A stretch of DNA of 64,000 nucleotides from Salegentibacter echinorum (lineage in GTDB: Bacteria; Bacteroidota; Bacteroidia; Flavobacteriales; Flavobacteriaceae). Shown piece after piece: positions 9,147 through 17,475 of the stretch. Location of the stretch: positions 19,323 through 83,322 of the forward strand of contig NZ_FQVT01000012.1 of NCBI RefSeq assembly GCF_900129445.1, read 5' to 3'. Each line of letters starts with the position of its first letter. Position 1 is the stretch's first letter. A program made the translations under genes and the position numbers. Below the pieces are notes generated by a model, which ran no database searches, was not told the origin of the DNA, and saw only the letters and a list, made by a program, of their open reading frames with translations.

Positions 9147-9346
9147 AAAATACGTTTTAGATAATTTCTAAATTCAATTAGCTCAACAAAAACCAGGGGA
9201 TTAAATAAGCTATAATTCCAAAGCCAAGTATATAAAAAATAAAGGATAAACCCTACTAATATTTGAATATGGATAGTTATCATATCAATTAGTATTACGG
9301 TTTTAGCTGATTTGCTCCAGGATTTATTAAGTGAAAATCTAAACAA
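9143..9346 (-). CDS. Possible small membrane protein coupled to the FMN reductase
   Basis: This 67-codon frame begins with TTG; an internal ATG at 9283 would give 46 residues. It encodes one strongly hydrophobic helix (IQILVGFILYFLYTWLW) and a short polar tail. I recognise no family. In its favour are the GTGA overlap with the reductase start and the presence of a clean transmembrane segment. Against it are the short length and the weak start. It may be a real leader gene or chance. Confidence 0.35.
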   Translation of the reverse strand: MFRFSLNKSWSKSAKTVILIDMITIHIQILVGFILYFLYTWLWNYSLFNPLVFVELIEFRNYLKRIL

Positions 9347-9368
9347 GCAATATAATTAAAATTGAACT

Positions 9369-9635
9369 CCAATGGCGTGCAAAACCTTATAATTGATTTG
9401 TTGTAAAACCTTGATATAGTAGAATTCTTATAGATTTTTTGTATTTAGGATTTACATTTTGATTCAGCTGAAATTACCGATTTTTAAATTAGAAAGGTCT
9501 TGACTGCGCTCGACCTGGCATAAAACATCGTTTTTTAGTAAATTATAATGTCACTTCGAGCGCAGTCGAGAAGTTTTTCTATGAATTGTTTAGTTTTATA
9601 ATTATTTAGGACGTTATTAGTTGAACTTATTTAAA
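9369..9635 (+). repeat. Copy A of a ~268-bp inverted repeat pair
   Basis: Most of this gap between 9347 and 9797 is an element that reappears, inverted, at 13222-13490. Shared blocks include TAGAATTCTTATAG, CTGAAATTACCGATTTTT, ATAATGTCACTTCGAGCGCA and AAGTTTTTCTATGAA, and the order of blocks is conserved. The core forms an internal hairpin from GACTGCGCTCGA and TCGAGCGCAGTC about 50 bases apart. No ORF was found inside. The remaining bases 9636-9797 hold nothing recognisable. Confidence 0.8.
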
Positions 9636-9797
9636 CTTTTCCTCTTGAAGTGAAATTTAGCGAGTTTTTACTTATTTGAAGGCTTTTTTGAGGGTACAGT
9701 CCCGAAATTTCTGGGCTATGGAAGGATAAAAGAACAAAAAATCGACGTAGAAAAAGGAGTTTTTCAGTCTAAAAAATTCAAAATCTTTAAAACTAGC

Positions 9798-10847
9798 CTA
9801 AACCGAAACTTCTTCCTCTTTTATGTAATTTGCGATATATTCGGCGTCTTTTTTTATTCCGCCTAAAGTGGCAGATCCACGCGTGTGCAGCCAGGGTAAA
9901 CCAATAAAGTAAAGTCCTTTTATATTACTAATGCCCCGGTCGTGTTTGGGATAGCCGTCTTTAGTGAGTTCCAGGCCATCAATCCAGGAAAAGTTTGGTC
10001 GGTAACCGGTGGCCCAAATAATGTTTTTTAGATCGTGAATTTCCCTGGTTTCGGTGACAATGGTTTTACCTTCAGCATTTATGGTATTTCCAACGGGTTT
10101 CACATTGTCCCTCTTGAGAATTCCCTTTACATCGGTGCCAATAACCGGCTGTCGCGATTTAATTATTTTACGACCTATCCAGGATTTTCGGCTAAAACTT
10201 AGAAATCCGGTTTTGGTAAACCACCACCATAGGGTTTTACCCAATATTTCCTGTGGTAATACCTGTACATCTGTAGCTCCTGAAAAATATGTGATTCTCT
10301 CAGAATCTGAAATTTCATCTAATATTTGAAATCCGGAATCCCCGGCACCTACCACCATTGCAGCACCTTCCTGTAATTGCTGCGGATTTTTATAAAAATT
10401 ACTGTGAATTTGAAAAATGTCTTCAGAGATCTTTTTAGAAAAAGAGGGGGTGTAGGGTATATGGAAGGGTCCGGTAGCAATAACCAAATTCCTGGTTTTT
10501 AATGTTCCGTTTTCGTGTTTTAGCGTAAAAATTCCCTGCTCTTTGTGAACACTGCTAATTAAGGTGTTCAGCTGAAGTTGAATATTAAATCGCTTTGCAT
10601 ATTGCTTAAAATAATTGGCAACCTCTTCCTTATTGGGATAATAACCTTTTTTTGCCGGAAAATCCATTCCCGGTAAGTTGTTAAATTCTGAAGGAGTAAA
10701 TAGTGTTAAAGAATCCCAGCGGTTTAACCAGGATGCGCCAACTTCATCCTCCTTATCGACTACCAGATAATTTTTTCCTAATTTATCAAGATAGTAAGCC
10801 ATAGAAAGTCCGGCCTGGGCGGCACCAATAACAACAAAATCTAACAT
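9798..10847 (-). CDS. Flavin-containing monooxygenase-like NAD(P)-binding oxidoreductase
   Basis: The 349-residue protein has two Rossmann dinucleotide sites. The N-terminal FAD site is VIGAAQAGLS (about 6-15; the usual GAGQAG is GAAQAG here). The NADPH site is VVGAGDSGFQ (about 165). IWATGYRP (about 285-292) is the ATG motif seen in single-component flavin monooxygenases, and the family's conserved WxxRWDSLTLFTP segment is present. It is probably a soluble enzyme that oxygenates or oxidises a small molecule; CzcO-like and YUCCA-like proteins share this layout and the substrate is unknown. It is transcribed alone. A TATCTTTG element lies 13 bases before its ATG. Confidence 0.85.
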   Translation of the reverse strand: MLDFVVIGAAQAGLSMAYYLDKLGKNYLVVDKEDEVGASWLNRWDSLTLFTPSEFNNLPGMDFPAKKGYYPNKEEVANYFKQYAKRFNIQLQLNTLISSVHKEQGIFTLKHENGTLKTRNLVIATGPFHIPYTPSFSKKISEDIFQIHSNFYKNPQQLQEGAAMVVGAGDSGFQILDEISDSERITYFSGATDVQVLPQEILGKTLWWWFTKTGFLSFSRKSWIGRKIIKSRQPVIGTDVKGILKRDNVKPVGNTINAEGKTIVTETREIHDLKNIIWATGYRPNFSWIDGLELTKDGYPKHDRGISNIKGLYFIGLPWLHTRGSATLGGIKKDAEYIANYIKEEEVSV

Positions 10848-10860
10848 TCAATTTTTTTTG

Positions 10861-10868
10861 CAAAGATA
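10861..10868 (-). promoter_or_regulatory. -7 element of the flavin monooxygenase gene
   Basis: On the reverse strand TATCTTTG matches TAnnTTTG, ending 13 bases before the ATG. No good -33 TTTG was seen at the right spacing. Confidence 0.45.
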
Positions 10869-11191
10869 GGTTTTTTGAATAAATAAGAAGTTCATTCTGT
10901 GAGTTTTAGACCGTGTTAACCTGCATTATTCAAGGTTATTAATTAATTTTTCTAATTGCGCGGGTTAACCCCGACTTAGTTGTACCTATTTTTGAGTATC
11001 AAAAATATTGGTAAAACTTAGTCGCAGTATAGCAACGAGGTCAATCTGGTCAATATTTCGGGTTCAGACTTTATACAACAGGATAGAAGAATTTCTCCTG
11101 AAGTTTTTTAGATGTAAAGCATCCTTTAATTATCGTTTTTATAAGGATTTAAAACTATTAAATGCAGCAAAAATTCTTAATTTTAAAAATT
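10869..11191. other. Divergent intergenic region with a hairpin
   Basis: This is about 320 bases between the diverging monooxygenase and creatininase genes. A perfect 8-bp hairpin, ATTTTTGA-GTA-TCAAAAAT, sits at 10988-11006, flanked by two ACTTAGT copies (10974 and 11018). These could be an operator, but no regulator gene lies alongside. A short frame, 11162-11191, that would extend the creatininase upstream is not credible. Confidence 0.4.
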
Positions 11192-11965
11192 ATGGAAAAA
11201 CAGATAAAACCTTATGTGCTGGCCGATACTAATTGGAAGCACGTAAAAGACGAGGAGTTTAGTGTCGCTATTTTACCCTGGGGCGCTACCGAAGCTCACA
11301 ATTACCACTTACCTTATGCCACAGATAATATTTTGGCCGAGGAAGCTGCCATAAGATCGGCAGGAAAGGCCTGGGAACAACAAGCTAAAGCCGTTGTTTT
11401 ACCCTGTATTCCTTTTGGAGTGAATACGGGACAAATGGATGTAAAACTTTGTATGAATTTTAATCCCTCAACCCAGTATGCCATCTTAAAAGATGTCGCG
11501 CAGGTTTTGCAAAAACACGGTATAAATAAGTTGGTGATCTTAAATGCTCACGGTGGCAACAACTTTAAACAAATGATTAGGGAGTTAAGCCTGGAGTATC
11601 CAAAGTTATTTGCCTGTTCTGTAAACTGGTGGCAAACAACAGATGCAAAACCTTATTTTAAGGAGCCGGGTGATCACGCCGGGGAGTTGGAAACTGCCGC
11701 CATTATGCACCTACGGCCGCAGCTTGTTCTGCCGCTTGAAGAAGCCGGTACCGGTAAAGCAAAGGAATTTAAAATAACCGCTCTACGGGAAGGTTGGGCA
11801 AGCGCACAACGCGAGTGGACTCAAGTCACTAAAGATACCGGGGTTGGAAATCCCAAAGCGGCAACTGCCGAAAAAGGTGAAGTTTTCTTTGAAAAGTCCA
11901 CCGATTTAATTGCAGAATTTCTGCAGGAATTGCACGAAGCAGATCTTAAAGATATGTATCACTAA
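11192..11965 (+). CDS. Creatininase-family amidohydrolase
   Basis: This is a metal-dependent cyclic-amide hydrolase fold of 257 residues. Family metal-ligand motifs are readable: ATEAHNYHLPYATDN (Glu, His, Asp), LNAHGGN and DHAGELETA. Creatininase members open lactam rings or cleave peptides or formamides, so the substrate cannot be set from sequence. The ATG at 11192 is chosen because the family alignment begins at it; the longer frame from 11162 adds ten unlike residues. The stop overlaps the start of the LrgA-like gene (TAATG), making a three-gene operon with a CidA/LrgA-LrgB membrane system. That suggests the enzyme acts on a compound moved by that system. Confidence 0.88.
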   Translation: MEKQIKPYVLADTNWKHVKDEEFSVAILPWGATEAHNYHLPYATDNILAEEAAIRSAGKAWEQQAKAVVLPCIPFGVNTGQMDVKLCMNFNPSTQYAILKDVAQVLQKHGINKLVILNAHGGNNFKQMIRELSLEYPKLFACSVNWWQTTDAKPYFKEPGDHAGELETAAIMHLRPQLVLPLEEAGTGKAKEFKITALREGWASAQREWTQVTKDTGVGNPKAATAEKGEVFFEKSTDLIAEFLQELHEADLKDMYH

Positions 11966-12297
11966 TGCTTAAATCTTTAGTTTATATTTTCGGATTTTTA
12001 TTTTTAGGAGAGACCATCACCTATTTTTTTGAAATGCCAATTACCGGGAATATTCTTGGCATGATCCTCATTTTTCTAGCACTGCGTTTTAAAATCATCA
12101 AATTAAAAGATGTAAAACCTGCTTCAGATAAATTGATGAAATACTTAATCCTATTTTTTATTCCCTATGGCGTGGGCTTAATGACGCACTTTGATATCAT
12201 TGCCAATTATTGGGTGCCAATATCAGTAGCAATTATTGCCAGTACAGCGTTTGCCCTTTATGTGACTGCAATTATTATGGAAAAATTTGGTAAGTGA
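11965..12297 (+). CDS. lrgA: CidA/LrgA-family membrane protein
   Basis: The 110-residue protein has about four transmembrane helices. The family motif is GETITYFFEMPITGNILGM (about 17-35). It is the small partner of LrgB. The family was first called holin-like; in Bacillus and plants related proteins take part in pyruvate or glycolate transport across membranes. It starts at an ATG that overlaps the creatininase stop by one base and ends overlapping LrgB, so all three proteins should be made together. Confidence 0.9.
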   Translation: MLKSLVYIFGFLFLGETITYFFEMPITGNILGMILIFLALRFKIIKLKDVKPASDKLMKYLILFFIPYGVGLMTHFDIIANYWVPISVAIIASTAFALYVTAIIMEKFGK

Positions 12298-12989
12298 TGC
12301 AGGAATTTTTTCAATTACCGGTATTTGGAGTGTTAATAAGTATAAGCGCTTATATGGGCGCAGAAAAGCTTCAGAAGAAATTTAACTATCCGTTTTTCAA
12401 CCCCGTATTAATCGCTATCCTTTTTATCATCGGGTTTCTTCTCGTTTTTAATATTGATTTTGAAACTTACAATCGAGGTGGTAAGTATATTAGCTTCTTT
12501 TTAGGACCTTCTATTGTTGCTTTAGGAGTATTTTTTTATGAAAAATATGAAGAGGTGAAACAAAATCTAAAAGTGTTCCTAATCACGGTTTTTATAGGCG
12601 GAATAAGCGGTGTGTTAAGCGTAGTATTGATACTCTATTTATTACAAGCTCCAGATTTCCTTATAAAATCCCTCGCAGCAAAATCGGTCACCACGCCTAT
12701 TGCCATAGAGATTAGCAGGCTTATTGAAGGTGTACCTGAAGTTACTGCCGGGGTAGTGCTTGCTGCCGGGGTTTTTGGCAATGCCTTTGGTCCTTTTTTA
12801 CTGAAGAAATTAGGGATTAAAAGTAAGATCGCAATAGGAACTGCGCTTGGGACAACTTCACACGGAATCGGGACTGCAAGGGCTTTTGAAGAAGGTAAAC
12901 TGCCGGGAGTTTACAGTGGGCTCGCTATGTGCGTAAATGGAATAATTACCGCATTAATCACTCCATATTTGCTGGAATTGTTTCTTTAA
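12297..12989 (+). CDS. lrgB: LrgB-family membrane protein
   Basis: The 230-residue protein has about seven membrane segments. The family signatures are KSVTTPIAIEISRLIEG, GNAFGPFLLKKLGI, and the GTTSHGIGTARAFEEG loop, all close to the LrgB/PLGG1 core. With LrgA it probably forms an inner-membrane transporter for a small organic acid. A GTG at 12294 could add one residue, but the ATG at 12297, overlapping the LrgA stop as TGATG, is the better start. Confidence 0.92.
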   Translation: MQEFFQLPVFGVLISISAYMGAEKLQKKFNYPFFNPVLIAILFIIGFLLVFNIDFETYNRGGKYISFFLGPSIVALGVFFYEKYEEVKQNLKVFLITVFIGGISGVLSVVLILYLLQAPDFLIKSLAAKSVTTPIAIEISRLIEGVPEVTAGVVLAAGVFGNAFGPFLLKKLGIKSKIAIGTALGTTSHGIGTARAFEEGKLPGVYSGLAMCVNGIITALITPYLLELFL

Positions 12990-13221
12990 AAATCATTGAT
13001 GTCCGATAAAAATATAACTAATTAGCATGTTCTCTTTTATAGCAAAGCCCAAAAGCGATTTCATAATTATCCACCTTGCTATTAGAAATCTTTACGAAAA
13101 AGAGTTAATTGAAGAATATCACTTATGAAAAAAGTTGGATTCTCAGTTAGTTAGAGTTTAGTCTTTTCTCTTTTTTCTTGCAGCGAAGCGATCTTGTTTC
13201 TTTACCGGACAATAGTGTTTA
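12990..13221. other. Non-coding gap with possible insertion-element scars
   Basis: No gene is supported. GATGTCCGATAAAA (12998-13011) and TTTACCGGACAATAGTG (13201-13217) look like the ends of insertion elements, and a similar TAACCGGGGAATAGTGG occurs at 8539-8555. The interpretation is weak: no transposase reading was found between them. Confidence 0.25.
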
Positions 13222-13490
13222 AAAATAAATATCTTGAACCAATAACGTTCTAAATAATTATAAAGCTAAAAAGTTCATAGAAAAACTTCTCGACTGCGCT
13301 CGAAGTGACATTATAATTACTAAAAAACAATGTCTTATGTCTGGTCGAGCGCAGTCGAGACCTCCTTAATTGAAAAAAATCGGTAATTTCAGTTGAATCA
13401 AAAATTAAGTCCTTTAATTCAAAAAACTATAAGAATTCTACGATAATATGGTTTTACAGCAAATCAATAATAACGTTAAAGACGCCATTG
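13222..13490 (-). repeat. Copy B of the ~268-bp inverted repeat pair
   Basis: The reverse complement of this segment aligns with 9369-9635 over its whole length, with most bases shared. The internal hairpin arms CTCGACTGCGCTCGA and TCGAGCGCAGTCGAG are better preserved in this copy than in copy A. From 13491 to 13692 nothing else is recognised. Confidence 0.8.
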
Positions 13491-13692
13491 ACTTTGAACT
13501 TAAAACTTTAAACCAAATACTGACATTTGTCATATTTTTCAGCGGCTGTTGAGCTTATCTTTGGGGAAAGAATTTATGAGTAGAGTTTCGCTTCCTCAAA
13601 AAGAAGAAAGTTTGAATTAGCCGTGAAAACCATCTTCAAGTGAATACGATTAAAGAAGCGAGTGGCTGTCTTTGCAGCTAAATTTTGTTGTT

Positions 13693-13752
13693 AAAAAGAC
13701 TGTTTGGAATGTAGATGCGTTAGTTGGGAAATATGTTCTTAACAGTCTTTTT
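13693..13752 (-). terminator. Probable terminator of the DUF456 gene
   Basis: AAAAAGACTGTT (13693-13704) pairs perfectly with AACAGTCTTTTT (13741-13752) around a 36-base loop. On the reverse strand it ends in T residues and starts right at the stop codon of the DUF456 gene. The large loop lowers confidence. Confidence 0.5.
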
Positions 13753-14249
13753 TAAAATAAAAACGCTCTAAATTCCCAGGCTTTATAGCTAAAAAATACA
13801 AGGAAGCCAATTGCTACCACAAACTCCATAAATGTAGAGGCCAATAACCCTATAAAAGAGCCATAAGCAGCTTTCATCGCTTTTTTAGAGTTTGCTTTAT
13901 TCAGGATTTCCCCTACAAAAGCACCTACAAACGCGCCTATAATTATGCCTAAGGGTATGGGAAGAAAAATGCCAATGATTAGGCCTATAGTTGCGCCCCA
14001 CATTCCGGTTTTGCTGCCGCCATATCTTTTGGTGCCCATTGCAGGAATAATAATTTGCATCGCATAAATTATTACTGCCAAAATTAAAGAAATACCCAAA
14101 ACCCAGTAATTTATGGGAACCGATGGTGCTAAATAGAGTAGTAACAACCCTAACCAGCTAAAAGGTACCCCGGGCAACACCGGTAAAAAACTTCCCAAAA
14201 CCCCCAGGATTGTTAATACTGCTCCCAGAATAAATAAAATAAGATCCAT
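13752..14249 (-). CDS. DUF456 integral membrane protein
   Basis: The 165-residue protein is almost wholly hydrophobic, with about five helices. It carries the family-typical GSFLPVLPGVPFSWLGLLLL near the N-terminus and a Gly-rich repeat region (GIFLPIPLGIIIGAFVGAFVG in two parts). DUF456 proteins are widespread and have no settled function. It is a single gene, divergent from the BlaI operon, and the space between them carries the BlaI operators. Confidence 0.88.
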   Translation of the reverse strand: MDLILFILGAVLTILGVLGSFLPVLPGVPFSWLGLLLLYLAPSVPINYWVLGISLILAVIIYAMQIIIPAMGTKRYGGSKTGMWGATIGLIIGIFLPIPLGIIIGAFVGAFVGEILNKANSKKAMKAAYGSFIGLLASTFMEFVVAIGFLVFFSYKAWEFRAFLF

Positions 14250-14298
14250 AGTTATGCTGCTTGTATTTCTTCAAAGATAATGGTTTCAGAAAATATTT

Positions 14299-14318
14299 TA
14301 AACTAAATCATTAGGTTA
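14299..14318. promoter_or_regulatory. Upstream BlaI-type operator (imperfect palindrome)
   Basis: TAAACTAAA-TC-ATTAGGTTA is an imperfect dyad, with seven of nine bases in the right arm matching the ideal TTTAGTTTA. It sits 18 bases upstream of the perfect copy, sharing its last two bases with it. Confidence 0.65.
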
Positions 14319-14336
14319 AACTAAACATTTAGTTTA
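14317..14336. promoter_or_regulatory. Perfect palindromic operator of the BlaI-type repressor
   Basis: TAAACTAAA-CA-TTTAGTTTA is a perfect 9-bp dyad with a two-base spacer, just upstream of the blaI-like gene. It overlaps a TATATTTG -7 element (14335-14342), so a bound repressor would block RNA polymerase. BlaI/MecI proteins bind dyads of this general type (TACA/TGTA cores in Gram-positives); this sequence variant is inferred to be the site here from its position and symmetry. Confidence 0.75.
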
Positions 14337-14342
14337 TATTTG
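14335..14342 (+). promoter_or_regulatory. -7 element of the blaI-M56-TPR operon
   Basis: TATATTTG matches TAnnTTTG. It shares its first two bases with the perfect operator and lies 50 bases before the ATG. Confidence 0.6.
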
Positions 14343-14392
14343 TAATCTAAAGTTCAAAGTTCTGGAATTGACAGAAATAACATATAGATATT

Positions 14393-14755
14393 ATGAAACA
14401 GCTCACCAAAGCAGAAGAGGAGATTATGCAAATTCTCTGGAAATTAGAAAAAGCCAATGTTGCGGCAATTATCGACGAGATGCCCAAGCCAAAACCGGCT
14501 TATAATACGGTTTCTACTATTGTTAGGATTTTAGAAGATAAAGGTTTTGTGGCTCACGAAAAGAGGGGGAAAGGCTACTGGTATTATCCGTTGCTCGCCA
14601 GGGAAACTTACAGTAACCAAAGTATTAATAAGCTCATGAATAATTATTTTAATGGGTCTTTTAAAAGTATGGTGTCTTTTTTTATGAAAAAGAATGAGCT
14701 GGATACTGCCGATTTGGAGGCGATCTTAAAAGAAATTAATAAAAAAGAAGACTAA
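14393..14755 (+). CDS. BlaI/MecI/CopY-family transcriptional repressor
   Basis: The 120-residue winged-helix repressor starts MKQLTKAEEEIMQILW, the typical BlaI opening. The recognition region is PKPAYNTVSTIVRILEDKGF (about 32-51), followed by a C-terminal dimerisation helix pair. In BlaI systems the partner membrane peptidase senses an envelope signal and leads to cleavage of the repressor. The gene is first in an operon with an M56 peptidase (TAATG overlap) and a TPR protein and is preceded by two palindromic operators. No beta-lactamase is nearby, so the regulated function is probably envelope or TonB-related rather than antibiotic resistance. Confidence 0.93.
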   Translation: MKQLTKAEEEIMQILWKLEKANVAAIIDEMPKPKPAYNTVSTIVRILEDKGFVAHEKRGKGYWYYPLLARETYSNQSINKLMNNYFNGSFKSMVSFFMKKNELDTADLEAILKEINKKED

Positions 14756-16203
14756 TGTTACACTATATACTACAGGTCATTATTTTTCAACTGGTCTTTT
14801 TGCTGGTGTATGAGTTTTGGCTGAAAAAAGAAACGTTTTTCACCTTGAATAGATGGTACTTGTTAGTAACACCAATCATATCCTTTTTATTACCACTATT
14901 AAAGATTGAAGGTCTGGCGGCTTTAGTGCCGGCCGATTCGGTAGCGGTAATTTCCCAGGTTTGGTTGCCAGAAGTGATTTTGGGAGCGGGAGCTCAACCC
15001 GAAAGAATTCAGCAATTGCCCGCTGTTAATATAACCGCACAGGCTACGGAAATTAACTGGTGGCTGGTACTTTATTTAAGCGGATTTACATTCGGATTTA
15101 TACTTCTGCTAAAGAAATACTTCAGCCTTAAAAAACTCTTTCGGTTTAGTATTATTTCTGAAGATAAGAAGATAAAAATCATAGAAATACCCGATTCTAA
15201 ATTAGCCTGTACTTTTTTTAACACCGTTTTCCTGGGTGAGAAATTAGCGGATGCTGAAAGACAACAAATCCTAAAGCACGAATTGGTTCATGTGAAGGAG
15301 AAACACAGTTTTGACCTCGTGTTTTTTGAAGTTTTAAAACTGGTATTTTGGTTTAACCCCTTAATGTACCTGTACCAATCCCGGCTTGCCACTTTGCACG
15401 AATTCATCGCCGATGCAAAAGTGTTACAGAGCGTAGGAAAAAAATCTTATTATGAGCAATTGCTCAATACCGCGTTTAATACGCAGAATATTTCATTCAT
15501 CAATCAATTTTTTAATCATTCATTAATCAAAAAACGAATAGTTATGTTACAAAAATCAAAATCGAAAACAATCGCAAAAATGAAGTATTTGGTAGTACTA
15601 CCACTACTTTTACTAATGCTCACTTATGTTTCCTGTTCAGATGATAAAGAGGAATTAAATGATGATCTAAGCATTTCAGAACAACTTGCAGAGATAAAAA
15701 CAGCTCTGGAAGATGGAAAACAGCTCAATAATGAAGAGGTAAGACAATTCCTGGAAATTATGGAACAGGTAAAACAAACTACTCCGCCACCACCGCCATT
15801 ACCACCGAATATGAGAAATGGAAAATCAAATGATCACGGAAATGATATTCCATTTGCAGTTATCGATGAAGTTCCTGTTTTTCCGGGCTGTGAGGATTTA
15901 AATTCTGAAGCAGAGAAGAAAGACTGTATGTCTAAAGAAATCAATCAATTTGTAAATAAAAATTTTAACACTGATGAAATGCAGAAATATGCCGAGCCCG
16001 GTATAAATCGTGTTATTGTTCAGTTTAAAATAGATGAAAATGGTAATATTCAAAAAATAAAATCCAGGGCGGCAAATCCTAAATTAGAAGCCGAAGCTAA
16101 GCGGATTATTTCAGAACTTCCTAAAATGAAACCGGGCAAACAGCAAGGGAAAGCGGTAAATACAATGTATTCACTTCCTATAGTTTTTCAGGTAAATGAG
16201 TAA
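14755..16203 (+). CDS. M56-family (BlaR1-like) membrane metallopeptidase with TonB-like C-terminal domain
   Basis: The 482-residue protein has membrane helices at about 5-22, 36-50 and 98-118 and a final one near 278-295. The zinc motif HELVH (H175, E176, H179) lies on the cytoplasmic loop. The region after the last helix holds a Pro-rich linker (TTPPPPPLPPN) and a TonB-C-like domain (about 360-482) with NRVIVQFKIDENGNIQ. In place of the penicillin-binding sensor of BlaR1, this protein therefore carries an envelope TonB-like domain, an arrangement common in Bacteroidota. It probably senses a periplasmic state and inactivates the neighbouring BlaI-like repressor. It overlaps the TPR gene by 8 bases. 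Confidence 0.9.
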   Translation: MLHYILQVIIFQLVFLLVYEFWLKKETFFTLNRWYLLVTPIISFLLPLLKIEGLAALVPADSVAVISQVWLPEVILGAGAQPERIQQLPAVNITAQATEINWWLVLYLSGFTFGFILLLKKYFSLKKLFRFSIISEDKKIKIIEIPDSKLACTFFNTVFLGEKLADAERQQILKHELVHVKEKHSFDLVFFEVLKLVFWFNPLMYLYQSRLATLHEFIADAKVLQSVGKKSYYEQLLNTAFNTQNISFINQFFNHSLIKKRIVMLQKSKSKTIAKMKYLVVLPLLLLMLTYVSCSDDKEELNDDLSISEQLAEIKTALEDGKQLNNEEVRQFLEIMEQVKQTTPPPPPLPPNMRNGKSNDHGNDIPFAVIDEVPVFPGCEDLNSEAEKKDCMSKEINQFVNKNFNTDEMQKYAEPGINRVIVQFKIDENGNIQKIKSRAANPKLEAEAKRIISELPKMKPGKQQGKAVNTMYSLPIVFQVNE

Positions 16204-17341
16204 AATTGGCCTAATAATTTTACTGTTATTTGTTAGCAAAGTCGAAGCTCAAACTTCGGCTTTAGCTGTTTCAGATAGTTTGTATGCCGTAGGCGAATAT
16301 GATAAAGCAATTGCAGCACTAAAAGAAATAAGTCCAAAATCAGAGAAAATCCATTTAAAACTTGCCAAGAATTACGCAGCGAACCGGGAAACCGAAGAAG
16401 CACTTTTTCAGTATAAAAAAGTTTTAGAAAATAATCAGAATCGGGTATTAACTGCGGTTTCTTATGGCGAACTTTTCATGAAAGCAGGGCAACTAAAGCG
16501 AGCAGATAGTGTTTTTAGAGCTTTGGCCAGGCAATATCCTAAAAATGCCAGGTTTCAATATCGCCTGGGCTTAATAAAAGAGAAGCAAAAAGATAGCACG
16601 GCGATTCATCATTTTATGTTTACCATTGCTTTAAACGAACGCCACCAGGGCGCTTTGTATAAAGTGGCCAAAAATAAACTACAAAACCGGCTATACACCA
16701 TGGCCGAGCATTTTAGTAAAATGGGGCTTGAAGTAAATCCTAAAAACCCTTCTTTACTTTCCATTTTGGCGCAAACATATTCTTCGCTTAAACTTTATAA
16801 AGAAGCAATTCCGCATTATGAAAAGCTAATCCAGCTAGGGCAGGAGTCTGTATTTATTTATACGAAACTGGGTTTTGCCTATTACCGAGAGGGAAATTAT
16901 AAAGACGCCATCAAAATGTATAAAAATGCATTGCAAATAGAAGACCGTAGTTCAGATACTCACTATACCCTGGGAAAACTTTATGCGTTAACCGGTGATT
17001 TAGACAAGTCTGAAACTCATTTTCTTATGGCTATTCTAATAAAAAATCAGTCGGTAGATGCTGAATATTTAAGCTTGGCATTAACCTACAAAATGCAGGA
17101 AAAACACAAAGAGGCTTTGAAATATTTCAATAAAGCTCTGGCCGAAAATCCCGAAAATGAACGGGCACTTTATGAACGAGCCGTAGCTGCCGATAACTAC
17201 TATAAGGATGATAAAGCGGCGATAAACTATTATCAGGATTATTTTAACAAGTATGAAAATATAGGAAATGCCGGGATGTTATCCAGGGCTAAAAATAGAA
17301 TTAGTGATCTAAAGAAAAAGATGCATTTAGCCGAAAAATAG
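16196..17341 (+). CDS. Exported tetratricopeptide-repeat protein
   Basis: The 381-residue protein has a signal peptide (about 1-18, ending VEAQ). About nine TPR-like helical pairs follow, with clear repeats such as YTKLGFAYYREGNYKDAIKMY and DTHYTLGKLYALTGDLDKSE. It has no catalytic motif. TPR arrays bind other proteins, and its place as third gene of the blaI-M56 operon suggests a periplasmic partner of the M56 protein's TonB-like domain or of its target. The start lies 8 bases inside the peptidase gene. Confidence 0.85.
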   Translation: MSKIGLIILLLFVSKVEAQTSALAVSDSLYAVGEYDKAIAALKEISPKSEKIHLKLAKNYAANRETEEALFQYKKVLENNQNRVLTAVSYGELFMKAGQLKRADSVFRALARQYPKNARFQYRLGLIKEKQKDSTAIHHFMFTIALNERHQGALYKVAKNKLQNRLYTMAEHFSKMGLEVNPKNPSLLSILAQTYSSLKLYKEAIPHYEKLIQLGQESVFIYTKLGFAYYREGNYKDAIKMYKNALQIEDRSSDTHYTLGKLYALTGDLDKSETHFLMAILIKNQSVDAEYLSLALTYKMQEKHKEALKYFNKALAENPENERALYERAVAADNYYKDDKAAINYYQDYFNKYENIGNAGMLSRAKNRISDLKKKMHLAEK

Positions 17342-17475
17342 TACGAAGTTTTATTCTGCTGGTCCTGCTGAGCCCGTCGAAGCACAGCCTGTCGAAGCAA
17401 AACTTGTTGAAGCAAATTAGATCATTTTTTTTAAGATGATTACTAAACTACTTTAAACCAACAATATAAAATTTT
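17342..17475. repeat. Short GCCTGTCGAAGC-type repeats
   Basis: Between 17365 and 17415, three tandem degenerate copies of the unit (A)GCCTGTCGAAGCA are present: GAGCCCGTCGAAGCA, AGCCTGTCGAAGCA and ACTTGTTGAAGCA. Single related copies occur at 20107, 29411-29450 and 48395-48475. No coding sense was seen. Confidence 0.6.

Noticed and set aside
11008..11232. A 74-codon forward frame upstream of the creatininase gene
   Set aside because: It overlaps the creatininase start in another frame and shows no domain; it reads through the non-coding leader.
13027..13128. A short forward frame of 33 codons in the gap after lrgB
   Set aside because: There is no domain, no promoter and no partner gene; it is too short to support.
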